This document shows, in pieces, positions 26,027-34,967 of a stretch of DNA of 64,000 bases (its first letter is position 1; every line of letters starts with the position of its first letter). Below the pieces are notes generated by a model. It was given only the letters and a program-made list of their open reading frames with translations, had not been told where the DNA came from and did not search any database. The stretch is from Gimesia alba (GTDB lineage Bacteria > Planctomycetota > Planctomycetia > Planctomycetales > Planctomycetaceae): positions 3,079,546 through 3,143,545 of the forward strand of contig NZ_CP036269.1 of the NCBI RefSeq assembly GCF_007744675.1. Reading direction: 5' to 3'. A program made the position numbers and the translations under genes.

Positions 26027-26284
26027 ATTTCCAGTCCGTTGGAGATTGAAGATTCAACAAGGTGCGGAGCCGTTTTCGCATGCAACAACGCCGATTTGAG
26101 GAGAACCATACGTGGAAACCGCTTTGATGTACAGACCACTCTGAGGACCGCTGGTTTTTGAGGATCTTTTCTGAATTCCGTTTCACAGGTTGCATATGAA
26201 CAGGCGGATCGTGTTTAATGCCGATAAATAAATCGGGCCGCTTTGCAGAAACAGGTTTCATAAGTACAACGGGAAGAAGTCACG

Positions 26285-28336
26285 ATGGCAAATCGACTCA
26301 TTTATTCACTCTCAGAACTGGATTCTTCGTTCGTTGCAGAAGCGGGCGGAAAAGGGGCTTCACTGGGAGAGCTGATGCGAGCCCAGGCACCGGTCCCGCC
26401 GGGCTTTGTTGTAACGAGTTCCGCTTTCCAGAAGTATTTGGCATCGGGAAATCTGAAACAGGCAGTCATCGAATCGATCCAGGCATTGAATGCGGGGCAG
26501 ATTGATTTATCTCAGGCACATCAGCAGATACGCTCCTGTTTTGAAGGTGTCGCGATACCAGACGAAATCAGCGACTCCGTTGACGCGGCTACAGAAGAAT
26601 TAAACGTCACTCGGGTTTCAGTGCGATCGAGTGCTACCTGCGAAGATAGTGCTACGAGTGCCTGGGCAGGACAACTGGAAACATTTCTGGACGTGAGGCC
26701 GGATGCGATTTTGGAAAAAATCCGGGATTGCTGGCTTTCCCTGTTCAGCGAGTCGGCACTCTCTTACGGGGCGACGCACGGCTTTGCAGCAGGGGAGATT
26801 TCTGTCGCGGTTGTGGTGCAGCAAATGGTGGCCAGTGACATTTCCGGCATCGGCTTTTCCGTGCATCCCGTAACTCAGGAACCTGAGATTCAGCTGATTG
26901 AGGCCTGTCTCGGGTTGGGTGAAGCGATTGTCTCCGGGCGAATTGTTCCCGATCAATTTGTGGTGGAGCGTGGCACCAACCAGATTCTCGAGTCGATGAT
27001 TGGCGAACAGAAAGAAGCGCTCTGGATGGGAGAAGGCGATACGAAACCGGCGTGGCAAAAACTTGACGGGCGTGGCTCGCAGCCAAAAATCAGCACGCAG
27101 CAAGTGACCGAATTTGCCAGTCTGTTGACGCGGCTGCACGATCATTATGGCCATCCGATTGATACCGAATGGGCGATCGAGGAGGGGCAGTTTCAGGTAT
27201 TGCAGGCGCGCCCGATCACGACACTGGCGGAGGAATATAACCAGACGCTGATTGATGAAAGTCAGGAATGGCAATTCACGGTTCGTCGCCCGTTTTTCTT
27301 GTTGGCTGCCTCCATCCTACCTTACTGGTTGGATGCAAAGCACGCCGATAATACGCTCGGAGGACATCTGAATGAAGCGTTGCTGGTCCAGGATGAAACA
27401 GGGATGATGAATCTGTTTTATTCTCAGGAGTCTGCAGACGCTTTTCTCGATCGGATCGGTGATCTGTTTCAAAATAATCGGGATGAACTTATTAGGATTT
27501 TACGATATGGATTGGGGATTTATGCACAGGCACCGCCCATCCTTGAACGGGGGCTGGACGGGTTTCAAAACTTAGAGGAACTCGAAGACTTCTTTGCCGA
27601 TGTCGCGCAGCACACAACAGTCTTTCCGGCCTGGGTTCTGATTTATATTGAAGCGCACGAGGTTGATGATCCTGAAGTCAGGGCGCTGGCGGAACAGATT
27701 CGCTCGCATTCTCTGTATCCGGTGATCGAACGAAATATCTTGGAGCCTTTGGCGGCACAGACAGCAGAACAGCTCGGTTTTGCAGATCCCGATCGTGCCT
27801 GTGATCTGGTTTTGTGGAGCGAGTTGAAAGCGGGTACCGTCACTCGGGAACTGCTGGAGTCTCGCCTGCAGGCGGTTGAAGCCGGTGACCGGTATATCTT
27901 TCAAATGATCGGGGGAGAAGAGAATTTTCATCTGGTCTCGCAAACCGGTTACTTATTAACCCGCCTGGCAAAGCAGCGTCAGCTCGCGCGAACAAACAAC
28001 TCCAACGAGCTCACCGGCCAGGCTGCCTGGCCTGGCATCTTTCGAGGACGGGCGCGGGTCGTGCTCACTCTGGATGCGAAGGATCAGACGATTGATGAGA
28101 GTGAAGTGCTGGTTTCAATTCAGTCCAACCCGGCATTGCTGCCGTTATTGAATCGGTGTGGTGCGATTGTCACCGATGACGGGGGGATCGGTTGCCACGC
28201 GGCGATTCTGGCCCGAGAATTAAAGAAACCAACGCTCATAGGCACCCGCGAAGCCACCACCCGTATTCAAACCGGCGATTTGATTGAAGTCGACACCTAC
28301 GCCCAGGTCGTACGGATTTTGGAGAATTGCGAGTGA
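26285..28336 (+). CDS. PEP-synthase/rifampin-phosphotransferase-like enzyme with unusual middle domain
   Basis: 683 residues. An N-terminal ATP-grasp (PPDK_N) domain covers about 1-320: AGGKGASLGEL, VPPGFVVTSSAF, VSVRSSATCEDS and the end block DTEWAIEEGQFQVLQARPI. The C-terminal phosphohistidine swivelling domain is at about 575-680: ALLPLLNRCGAIVTDDGG, then CHAAILARE with the phosphorylated His near 638. There is no PEP/pyruvate-binding barrel after it, so it is not a normal PEP synthase (~800 residues). The order ATP-grasp, unique domain, His domain is that of rifampin phosphotransferase, but the middle (about 325-570) is far shorter, so the phosphate acceptor is unknown. Single gene with its own start after GGGAAGAAGTCACG. 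Confidence 0.85.
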   Translation: MANRLIYSLSELDSSFVAEAGGKGASLGELMRAQAPVPPGFVVTSSAFQKYLASGNLKQAVIESIQALNAGQIDLSQAHQQIRSCFEGVAIPDEISDSVDAATEELNVTRVSVRSSATCEDSATSAWAGQLETFLDVRPDAILEKIRDCWLSLFSESALSYGATHGFAAGEISVAVVVQQMVASDISGIGFSVHPVTQEPEIQLIEACLGLGEAIVSGRIVPDQFVVERGTNQILESMIGEQKEALWMGEGDTKPAWQKLDGRGSQPKISTQQVTEFASLLTRLHDHYGHPIDTEWAIEEGQFQVLQARPITTLAEEYNQTLIDESQEWQFTVRRPFFLLAASILPYWLDAKHADNTLGGHLNEALLVQDETGMMNLFYSQESADAFLDRIGDLFQNNRDELIRILRYGLGIYAQAPPILERGLDGFQNLEELEDFFADVAQHTTVFPAWVLIYIEAHEVDDPEVRALAEQIRSHSLYPVIERNILEPLAAQTAEQLGFADPDRACDLVLWSELKAGTVTRELLESRLQAVEAGDRYIFQMIGGEENFHLVSQTGYLLTRLAKQRQLARTNNSNELTGQAAWPGIFRGRARVVLTLDAKDQTIDESEVLVSIQSNPALLPLLNRCGAIVTDDGGIGCHAAILARELKKPTLIGTREATTRIQTGDLIEVDTYAQVVRILENCE

Positions 28337-28405
28337 GCAGATGAGAGTGATGAAGGTTTCATCGTTTCAGGGATGAGATTAAAATCGTTCGAAGTTAAAT
28401 TTTGG

Positions 28406-29593
28406 CTACGGATTCGCTCCCAAATCCGTTAAGGTTTGAATTGCTGTTTGATGTCCTTGTCTGGCAGCTTTACGGATTAGCTTTATGCCTTGATTTTGAT
28501 CACGCTTGATAGCAATTCCATTATAATACATGGCGCCTACTATAAATTGTGCATTGGGAATCCCTTGCTCAGCAGATTTTCGAAATAATTCGAATGCTTG
28601 TTTGTGGTCCTGCTTTACACCTTCGCCTTTGTAATACATGATTCCTAAATTATGTTGTGCTCCGGCATCTCCCTGTTCAATGGCTTTACGATACCACTTG
28701 ATCGCTTTCGCGTAGTCTTGCTTAACATCCTTTCCTGAGGCGTATAATTCTCCTAAATTATATTGTGAATCTATATCCCCTTGTTCAGCAGCTTTTCGAT
28801 ACCACTTGATCGCTTTTTCGTAGTCTTGCTCAACCCCCTTTCCTGTGGCGTACGAGTGTCCTAAATTGTGTTGTGAATCTGCATCTCCTTGTTCTGCAGC
28901 TTTTCGATACCACTTGATTGCCTGAATGTGGTCTTGCTTCACGCCCTCCCCATTAGCATACATGGTGCCCAGCAGAAATTGTGCATCGACAAATCCTTGC
29001 TCAGCAGCTTTCTGAAACCATTTCGCAGCTTGAGCGTGATCTTGTTTAGTACCTTCTCCATTATAATACATGGTTCCTAAATTAAATTGTGCTTCAGCAT
29101 TTTCCTGTTCCGCAGCATTCCGAAACCAATTCATTGCCTGAGCGAGGTCTCGCTCGACACCTTTCCCTTCATAATACAAGCTTCCTATTTGATTTTGTGC
29201 ATCGGAATCATCCTGTTCAGCAGCTTTCCGAAACCACTTCGCCGCTTGAATGTGGTCTTGCTCGACACCTTCTCCTCTATAATACATTGCTGCTATATTT
29301 ATTTGTTCTTCGACATCCCCTGATTCAGCAGCTTTAAGACACCGTTCAAACTCCTGTCTTTCCTCCTGTTTCACATTTTCAGATTTAATTGAGCTGGAAA
29401 CAGACTTAGGTTGTGAGGAGGCTCCTTGATCATCCTGACATCCGCTAAGTAATATCAAACATAAAACAACAAATGAGAGCCACCCAGCAAAAGTGTTAAT
29501 CATTCCTTGGCACATATATTGAGCTAATCTAGTAGACGGAGAATGAGAACCAAATTGACTCTGTTTCACCTCGAACTTCTGTTTTTGTGTCAT
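28406..29593 (-). CDS. Sel1-repeat lipoprotein
   Basis: 395 residues from 29593. A lipoprotein signal with lipobox LLSGC lies at residues 48-52. An internal ATG at 29503 would place the Cys at position 22, which is a more normal signal length but has poorly spaced ribosome-binding sequence, so the start is open. About eight Sel1 repeats of 36 residues follow (pattern A-x-W-[FY]-RKAAEQG-x-x-x-AQ-x-x-LG-x-x-Y). The inner repeats are nearly identical at DNA level, consistent with recent internal duplication. Sel1 proteins are usually protein-interaction scaffolds at the membrane. Confidence 0.88.
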   Translation of the reverse strand: MTQKQKFEVKQSQFGSHSPSTRLAQYMCQGMINTFAGWLSFVVLCLILLSGCQDDQGASSQPKSVSSSIKSENVKQEERQEFERCLKAAESGDVEEQINIAAMYYRGEGVEQDHIQAAKWFRKAAEQDDSDAQNQIGSLYYEGKGVERDLAQAMNWFRNAAEQENAEAQFNLGTMYYNGEGTKQDHAQAAKWFQKAAEQGFVDAQFLLGTMYANGEGVKQDHIQAIKWYRKAAEQGDADSQHNLGHSYATGKGVEQDYEKAIKWYRKAAEQGDIDSQYNLGELYASGKDVKQDYAKAIKWYRKAIEQGDAGAQHNLGIMYYKGEGVKQDHKQAFELFRKSAEQGIPNAQFIVGAMYYNGIAIKRDQNQGIKLIRKAARQGHQTAIQTLTDLGANP

Positions 29594-29770
29594 GGCTCAT
29601 TTTCCAGAAAAAGTATCATGATGAAATTACGGAAAACAAATATACATACTTCTAAGGTAAGGTTCAAATTTTGTTTTTGTTGGTAGAACCCGTTGATTTG
29701 GCTGTCAAATTTGATCGCTTGAGGAAGTTGATTTCCGCTTTTTGGGGGCACAACCAGCATCGGCTAGAAC

Positions 29771-29810
29771 AAAAAAAACGACTCACAGTGATTACTGTAA
29801 GTCGTTTTTC
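29771..29810 (-). terminator. Intrinsic terminator after tRNA-Leu
   Basis: ACGACT-C-ACAGT and ACTGT-A-AGTCGT form an 11-bp stem with one mismatch and a 4-nt loop. On the minus strand the stem is followed by eight T residues. It lies 12 bp past the tRNA 3' end. Confidence 0.85.
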
Positions 29811-29821
29811 TGTTAACAAAA

Positions 29822-29903
29822 TGGGGATGACAGGACTTGAACCTGCACGCCTTGCGGCACTAGATCCTAAATCTAGCGTGTCTGCCAATTCCACCACATC
29901 CCC
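29822..29903 (-). tRNA. tRNA-Leu (anticodon UAG)
   Basis: The acceptor stem GGGGATG/CATCCCC is perfectly paired with discriminator A. The anticodon stem CTAGA/TCTAG encloses loop TTTAGGA, giving anticodon UAG, which reads CUN leucine codons. The D-arm reads TGGTGGAATTGGCAGACA, a class II variable arm is present, and the T-arm contains GGTTCAAGTCC. The CCA end is not encoded. An intrinsic terminator follows directly. Confidence 0.97.
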
Positions 29904-30040
29904 GGGGAATTTTGATTCTGCAGGAATACTAACGATTTCCGGAGGCTGATACAAATCGATCAGGAGGAAAAAGTTTGACTTTCAGAGGGTTTTGGTCGAT
30001 TTTTCCGGTTTTATGCCGGGAATTCTGAGATCCGGAATCG

Positions 30041-30565
30041 TTATTCTTCTGCCGTTTCTGATTCGGAACTATTTTGCTCTTCCTCTTCCAGTTTGGAAAT
30101 CTGATCGCGGAGTGAGGCGGCTGTTTCGTAATTTTCTTCTGCGATGGCAGCCGTCAGCTCGCGGCGGAGTTTGATCAGGTCGTACTGTTGCTGGCTCGAC
30201 GTCGGTGCTCGCTTGGGGAATTTGCCGATATGGACACATTCGCCATGAATATTTTCCAGGAGCTGAATCAGCGGTTCCCGGAAGGCAATGTAGTCGTGCG
30301 GACAGCCGAGCCGCCCTTCACTGCGAAATTCCTGGAAGGTGATGCCACAATTCGGGCACTCCAGTTCTTCGTCGAGTTCCAGATCCTGCGAGTTGAGCTC
30401 GATGAGCGTGGCTTCGTCTTGCGGTTCCCATTCGTCCTGCGGGGCCTGGCCGCTGATGTATTCCTGGAAATGATCTTCGCAGAAATGCAGCGCCTGTGCC
30501 TGTCCGCTCTGAATTTCGGTCAGGTGGTAGACGGCCGGTTTATTACAGACTTTACATTTTTTCAT
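30041..30565 (-). CDS. McsA-like zinc-finger protein with UVR domain
   Basis: 174 residues from ATG 30565; the frame extends to 30610, but this start gives the canonical MKKCKVCNKPA N-terminus. Two zinc-binding parts, CKVC with HFCEDH, and ECPNCGITF with GCPH, are followed by a UVR (UvrB/UvrC) helix-turn-helix at about 130-165 (LIKLRRELTAAIAEENYETAASLRDQI). In Firmicutes McsA activates the arginine kinase McsB; here no kinase or clpC gene is adjacent. Planctomycete McsA-like proteins are often found alone in my recollection. The role is presumably protein quality control. Confidence 0.82.
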   Translation of the reverse strand: MKKCKVCNKPAVYHLTEIQSGQAQALHFCEDHFQEYISGQAPQDEWEPQDEATLIELNSQDLELDEELECPNCGITFQEFRSEGRLGCPHDYIAFREPLIQLLENIHGECVHIGKFPKRAPTSSQQQYDLIKLRRELTAAIAEENYETAASLRDQISKLEEEEQNSSESETAEE

Positions 30566-30676
30566 GGTCGAGACTTTATCAGATACCGGACAAATGAGGA
30601 AATTCACCAACGCAAATGAATCACGTCTGAATTTATTCTATACGAACCGGTAAAGCGGCTCAATCGCGATTCCGGT

Positions 30677-31060
30677 TTATTCCGGATGATCCGACGGTGA
30701 TTCGCCGATCGCGATGATACTGCACGCTTGAATGACGTTCAGCCCGAGTTCTTTGGCACGGGCGAGTAAGTCCGGGCTTTCGCTGCCGGGATTGAACCAG
30801 ACTTCGTTTGCCCCGCGGTTGCGAATCTGTTCCAGCAGCTGAATCCCGACTTCGGGGGGAACATACACGCTGATCCGATCGAGTTGTTTTGACGGAACTT
30901 CTTCCAGGCTGGGGTAGGCGGTGAGGCCTTCGATACTCGATTCGGTAGGATGAACGGGGTAAACATCATAACCCTGTTTTAGATGAGCGCGGACCGATTT
31001 GTTTCCGTATTTCTGTCGGTCCGCACTGGCTCCAATAATGGCAACGGTTGGTTTGCCCAT
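30677..31060 (-). CDS. CoA-binding domain protein (YccU type)
   Basis: 127 residues, essentially a single Rossmann-like CoA-binding domain: VAIIGASADRQKYGNKSV, YPVHPTESSIEG, VYVPPEVGIQLLEQI and VWFNPGSES. The family is related to the CoA-binding part of succinyl-CoA synthetase, and its members have no settled physiological role. It stands between the DUF6807 gene upstream (8 bp gap) and the McsA-like gene downstream; the tight gap suggests co-transcription with DUF6807. Confidence 0.85.
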   Translation of the reverse strand: MGKPTVAIIGASADRQKYGNKSVRAHLKQGYDVYPVHPTESSIEGLTAYPSLEEVPSKQLDRISVYVPPEVGIQLLEQIRNRGANEVWFNPGSESPDLLARAKELGLNVIQACSIIAIGESPSDHPE

Positions 31061-31068
31061 GTGAAATC

Positions 31069-32064
31069 CTATTTCTTCAGAGAAGCGGCAAATTCATCAT
31101 AGCGTTTTTGGATCTCTGCCTGCGTGGGAGTCTTCCCTTCACTGACAATCACCCGGTATTTCATTTCCAGTGGCTTGCTTTCATCAAACTTGGTATCAAA
31201 GAAAGCACCGAAACGGCCGTAGGGACGTTCGGAATAACGCGATGGTTTGGGAACGCCGGGATCTTCCATGTATTCGACATTGTAATGTTTGCCATCAATG
31301 CCGTACGACATTTCGAACCAGCCCAGATTGATGTGGCCGTTGGGATCGGTTTTGTCCGAGACCTGAAACGGCGCGGGTTGTTGGGGGAATCCTTCCGGGC
31401 GGACGTACTTTGCGTTGTTGGCTTCTGCGACGGGTTGGGCTGCGCGAAACTGGAACCCAGCGTGCTGGCGGTCGCCGTCGAGAATGATTTCACCCCGTTT
31501 GCTTTCGAGCTTGGTTTGCCAGTCGATCTGCCAGGCGTGAATTTTCGAGTTCGGGACTTTGATTGGAGTGACGGTGACAGTGCGGGTTTCCACGATGACC
31601 GGTTTGCCCTCTGCATCATTCCAGTGAATTTCAGACGTCATAGTGCCGGTCTCGGGACCACCTTTCATCTCGATCATTTTGGCATGTCTCAGGTGCGCTC
31701 CGTTTTTGCAGTGCCAGAAGTCGAGCTGTTTGCCATCAAATTTCGTTTTGTTCCAGCCGACATACAGTCCGCGGTGATGCGTGTATTTTCCGCCGGGGCC
31801 TTTGGTGATGATGGCTTTACTGGCTGGCCCATAGACGTGGTGGAAGACTTTGTATGTGTCGTGAAAGCTTTCTGCGGAAGAATCATCGTACGGGTAAACG
31901 TACTGCAGAACCGGGGTGCCATTGAAATAGAGATCGGCGACTTTTTTCTCGGGCTGATCTTTCCAGGTGAAACCAGGTTTCTCCTCTGCGTTCGCTGCTG
32001 AGATGAATGTGAGCAGCGTCATCATTGCTGAGAGGGTGATTGAGAATGCAGAAAAACGTTTCAT
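31069..32064 (-). CDS. DUF6807 (PmoA-annotated) secreted protein
   Basis: 331 residues from ATG 32064, which gives a proper signal peptide ending FISAANA; the frame continues upstream to 32172 but would bury it. The sequence (VLQYVYPYDDSSAESF, YTHHRGLYVGWNKT, NLGWFEMSYGIDGKHYNVEYM) matches the family I know as DUF6807, often mislabelled methane oxygenase PmoA in databases. It has no relation to the methane monooxygenase subunit. Adjacent Gfo/Idh/MocA genes are common for this family in planctomycetes, suggesting a carbohydrate role. A terminator separates it from the upstream oxidoreductase gene. Confidence 0.82.
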   Translation of the reverse strand: MKRFSAFSITLSAMMTLLTFISAANAEEKPGFTWKDQPEKKVADLYFNGTPVLQYVYPYDDSSAESFHDTYKVFHHVYGPASKAIITKGPGGKYTHHRGLYVGWNKTKFDGKQLDFWHCKNGAHLRHAKMIEMKGGPETGTMTSEIHWNDAEGKPVIVETRTVTVTPIKVPNSKIHAWQIDWQTKLESKRGEIILDGDRQHAGFQFRAAQPVAEANNAKYVRPEGFPQQPAPFQVSDKTDPNGHINLGWFEMSYGIDGKHYNVEYMEDPGVPKPSRYSERPYGRFGAFFDTKFDESKPLEMKYRVIVSEGKTPTQAEIQKRYDEFAASLKK

Positions 32065-32130
32065 GGTGAGATCCGTGGAACTAAAAGTGAAAAAGAATCT
32101 GGTTTGTGAATCTAAATGATACGTGAAAAA

Positions 32131-32161
32131 ATTCCCGCGTTCCAGGGAGGAACGCGGGAAT
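32131..32161 (-). terminator. Intrinsic terminator after the Gfo/Idh/MocA gene
   Basis: A perfect 13-bp stem ATTCCCGCGTTCC (32131-32143) / 32149-32161 has a 5-nt loop. On the minus strand it is followed by a run of T. It starts 20 bp past the oxidoreductase stop codon and should insulate DUF6807 from it. Confidence 0.9.
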
Positions 32162-32181
32162 GGAGTTGTCAAACCGTCTGA

Positions 32182-33678
32182 TTAACCGGCGTTGGAATTT
32201 GGATCGTTCTTAGGAGGTTTTCCGTCGATCCAGGGACCAGCCAGAGACATGTAGGCGGGTTCTTCCAGAAGACTGCCTTTGTCGCCTGCTTTCCAGCCGG
32301 GGATGTGCTTGGGTTTCTGCCGTGCTTTGGACATGGCTTCCCATTTCTTGGCCCAGCTTCCGTCACCATCGGTGATTTCCTGCGTATCTGTATCGAAGTG
32401 GTAAACCTTACCGTTGCGATAGCTGTTGGAGCCCATGTTCACAACGGCGATGGCAGCAGCACCCAGATCAGGCGGGTTGTTACACTTGCTCTGATCGTTG
32501 GCCTGCATTGCTTCGACCCAGTTTTTGAAGTGAGCGTACGTGGTGTCTTTGATTTGAGCGACATCGATTCGCTGCTGTTTCAAAGAACTGTCTCGCGTTA
32601 CTTGAGGGCGTTCGGGGACAAAATCGTATCCGTCGAAGCCTTCGCCGTTACCGAAGACAAACGAACCATTGTGCCCGCGAATAATTTGCTTGATGCGGGT
32701 TTCCTGGTTACACATGGTAGCGTTGATCAGCCCCTGAACACCTTCATTGAAGTCCGCGGCAACGGTGGCGACATCGGGAACATCGCGGCCATCATATTCC
32801 AGATAAAGCCCCCCTGCACCAACAACACGCCCGGGATAACGCAGTCCGGTTGCTTTTAACATGGCGGTAGTTCTGTGAACGAACAGGTCGGTATACATGC
32901 CCGAACCGAATGGCCAGAAACGACGCCACTGTGCATAAACAGCGCGGTCGAACGGCTGGAATTCCGCCAGGCCTTCTTTGGTACCCAACCAGAGGTTCCA
33001 GTCGATGTTTTTGGGATTCATTTCTTTTTTCAGAGCATAATACCGCCACTGTCCCATTGATGAGTTGCGGAAGTATTCGGTCTGGAACTGAATCACTTTA
33101 CCCAGTTGCCCGTCTTGCAGTCGTGCCCGGACATCGTCCCAGACAGGCAGACTGGTGGACTGCACGCCGACCTGCATGATCTTGCCGGTCTTTTTCCAGG
33201 TATCGACGACGGCCAGTGCTTCTTCGACTTTTTTCGTCATTGGTTTTTCACAATAGACGTTCAGGCCGGCATTCATCGCGTCGATGGTCTGCTTGGCGTG
33301 CCAGTGGTCGGGAGTTCCGATGGCGACGGCATCCAGTTTTTCTTTTTCGAGCATGTCCCGGTAGTCGACATATTTGGCGACATCGTTACCCAGCTCTTTT
33401 TTAATGTAATTGGCGGTTCGGTCGCGGTGTTCTGAATAGACGTCTGATACGGCGACCAACTCGATATTCATCCCATCTTTCTTCAATTGAACCAATTTTT
33501 TGACGTGAGCACCAAACCCACGTCCACCCGGTCCAATAAATCCAATGCGAATGGCTTCGTTACTATTTCCGGCTCCCAGTGCAGGTGCGGTTGCCAGGCC
33601 GGCGATGGTACTGGCAGCAACAGCTGTCGTTCCTGATGTTTTCAGGAAATCTCTTCGATTGATGGGGCTTTGATCCAT
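32182..33678 (-). CDS. Tat-exported Gfo/Idh/MocA oxidoreductase
   Basis: 498 residues. The twin-arginine signal NRRDFLKTSG is near residue 8, followed by an Ala-rich h-region and ATAPALGA. The Rossmann motif is IGFIGPGGRGFGAHV (44-58), and the family block EKPMTKKVEEALAVV follows. The C-terminal alpha/beta domain is the usual GFO_IDH_MocA_C type. Planctomycetes carry dozens of such secreted members; some use a tightly bound NAD for redox-neutral sugar transformations (keto-sugar chemistry), so a polysaccharide- or sugar-processing role is plausible. Length is normal for the Tat-type subgroup. Confidence 0.9.
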   Translation of the reverse strand: MDQSPINRRDFLKTSGTTAVAASTIAGLATAPALGAGNSNEAIRIGFIGPGGRGFGAHVKKLVQLKKDGMNIELVAVSDVYSEHRDRTANYIKKELGNDVAKYVDYRDMLEKEKLDAVAIGTPDHWHAKQTIDAMNAGLNVYCEKPMTKKVEEALAVVDTWKKTGKIMQVGVQSTSLPVWDDVRARLQDGQLGKVIQFQTEYFRNSSMGQWRYYALKKEMNPKNIDWNLWLGTKEGLAEFQPFDRAVYAQWRRFWPFGSGMYTDLFVHRTTAMLKATGLRYPGRVVGAGGLYLEYDGRDVPDVATVAADFNEGVQGLINATMCNQETRIKQIIRGHNGSFVFGNGEGFDGYDFVPERPQVTRDSSLKQQRIDVAQIKDTTYAHFKNWVEAMQANDQSKCNNPPDLGAAAIAVVNMGSNSYRNGKVYHFDTDTQEITDGDGSWAKKWEAMSKARQKPKHIPGWKAGDKGSLLEEPAYMSLAGPWIDGKPPKNDPNSNAG

Positions 33679-33956
33679 TTCGTTATCTCCAGTTATTTAA
33701 TAAAGTGAGTCTGTTACTGGATGGCATCAAGGGACGGCGATACCAAAGTGTTCAATACTTTATGGTGAGCACCCTCTGGTGCAGCGGGGGAAGGAGAGGG
33801 ATACACTCTCCTTACGCCTAATAGTAGCAATATTGAGGGCCAGATGGTACTTATCACTCTACATTTTCTGAATTGTTGCCGATTCAATTGATACAGCCTG
33901 ATATAAGTACCGGGCATGAAGATTTTCTAAATAAAGGCAATAAATTGTTGGGTTAA

Positions 33957-34895
33957 GTGGTGTTAATACGTGAATTAGAAGGATTCAACGCCTGCAAGGG
34001 AGGCGTCGTTTCCATCGGTAACTTTGATGGCGTGCATCGCGGGCATCAACGGATGATTCAGACATTGGTTCACCAGGCCCGGTGTGAGGATCTGCCCGCG
34101 ATTGTGTTCACGTTTGATCCACATCCGATTCAGCTCCTCCGCCCCGAGCACGCCCCCCCGGAATTAATGGGCATTGAAGAGCGTGCCGCCATCCTGGAGA
34201 GCCTGGGTGTTGATTGTGTGATTGCCTACCCGACTAATCGGGCGTTACTGAAGTTGAGTGCCCAAGAGTTCTTTCAACAGGTTTTATGTGATCAGTTGCA
34301 GGCGAAAGGACTGGTGGAAGGTCCCAACTTTTATTTCGGCAAAGACCGTGCGGGTGATGTCAAGCTGTTACAGACTCTGTGTGAGCATGCTGGGATGTCT
34401 TTCAAAGTGGTCGAACCGAGCATGTGTGATACTCAGATGATCTCTTCCTCGGAAGTCCGCAAAGCAATTCAAGCAGGAGACGTAGCTTTGGCGGAAAAGA
34501 TGCTGGGGCGGCCTTATCAGATCAAAGGAACTGTGGAACATGGTGCCGAGCGGGGAAGAAAGTTAGGTTTTCCGACGGCCAATTTGAGTGGCGTCACAAC
34601 ACTCTTACCAGCAGATGGTGTGTATTGTGGATTTGGGACTGTGGGAGGTCAGCGCTACTCAGCGGCGATTCATATTGGTGCGAATCCCACATTTCAAAAT
34701 TCGGAAACGAAGGTGGAAGTGTATTTGATCGGCTTCTCTGATGAAATCTATGATCAAACATTGCAGGTCGATTTGATCGAACGCTTACGCGGTACCCAGG
34801 TGTTTTCTGATGCCGAAGCACTCAAAACTCAGTTGGCGATTGACGTTGATTCAGCAAAAAAGCAGCTCAAGCAATGGAATGCCACCCCAGAATAA
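33957..34895 (+). CDS. ribF: Bifunctional riboflavin kinase / FAD synthetase
   Basis: 312 residues, start GTG 33957 (a second GTG follows at 33960). The FAD-synthetase nucleotidyltransferase half opens with VVSIGNFDGVHRGHQRMI, with the HxGH-type motif. The flavokinase half carries GAERGRKLGFPTANLSG with the substrate-binding GFPTAN. Converts riboflavin to FMN and FMN to FAD in the cytosol. The start codon is an uncommon GTG without strong ribosome-binding sequence. The next gene follows on the same strand after about 70 bp. Confidence 0.95.
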   Translation: MVLIRELEGFNACKGGVVSIGNFDGVHRGHQRMIQTLVHQARCEDLPAIVFTFDPHPIQLLRPEHAPPELMGIEERAAILESLGVDCVIAYPTNRALLKLSAQEFFQQVLCDQLQAKGLVEGPNFYFGKDRAGDVKLLQTLCEHAGMSFKVVEPSMCDTQMISSSEVRKAIQAGDVALAEKMLGRPYQIKGTVEHGAERGRKLGFPTANLSGVTTLLPADGVYCGFGTVGGQRYSAAIHIGANPTFQNSETKVEVYLIGFSDEIYDQTLQVDLIERLRGTQVFSDAEALKTQLAIDVDSAKKQLKQWNATPE

Positions 34896-34967
34896 CCTAA
34901 GATGTCTCAATGACAAAGTGGAACCAGTTACTGGAATTGGCAGGAACACGCAGCGTAGGAAACATGA

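Noticed and set aside
31069-32064. Methane monooxygenase subunit (PmoA)
   Set aside because: The label comes from database misnaming of DUF6807; the protein is secreted, has no membrane helices beyond the signal and no related motifs.
33679-33956. FMN riboswitch upstream of ribF
   Set aside because: The conserved FMN-element blocks are not present; only short local hairpins are seen.
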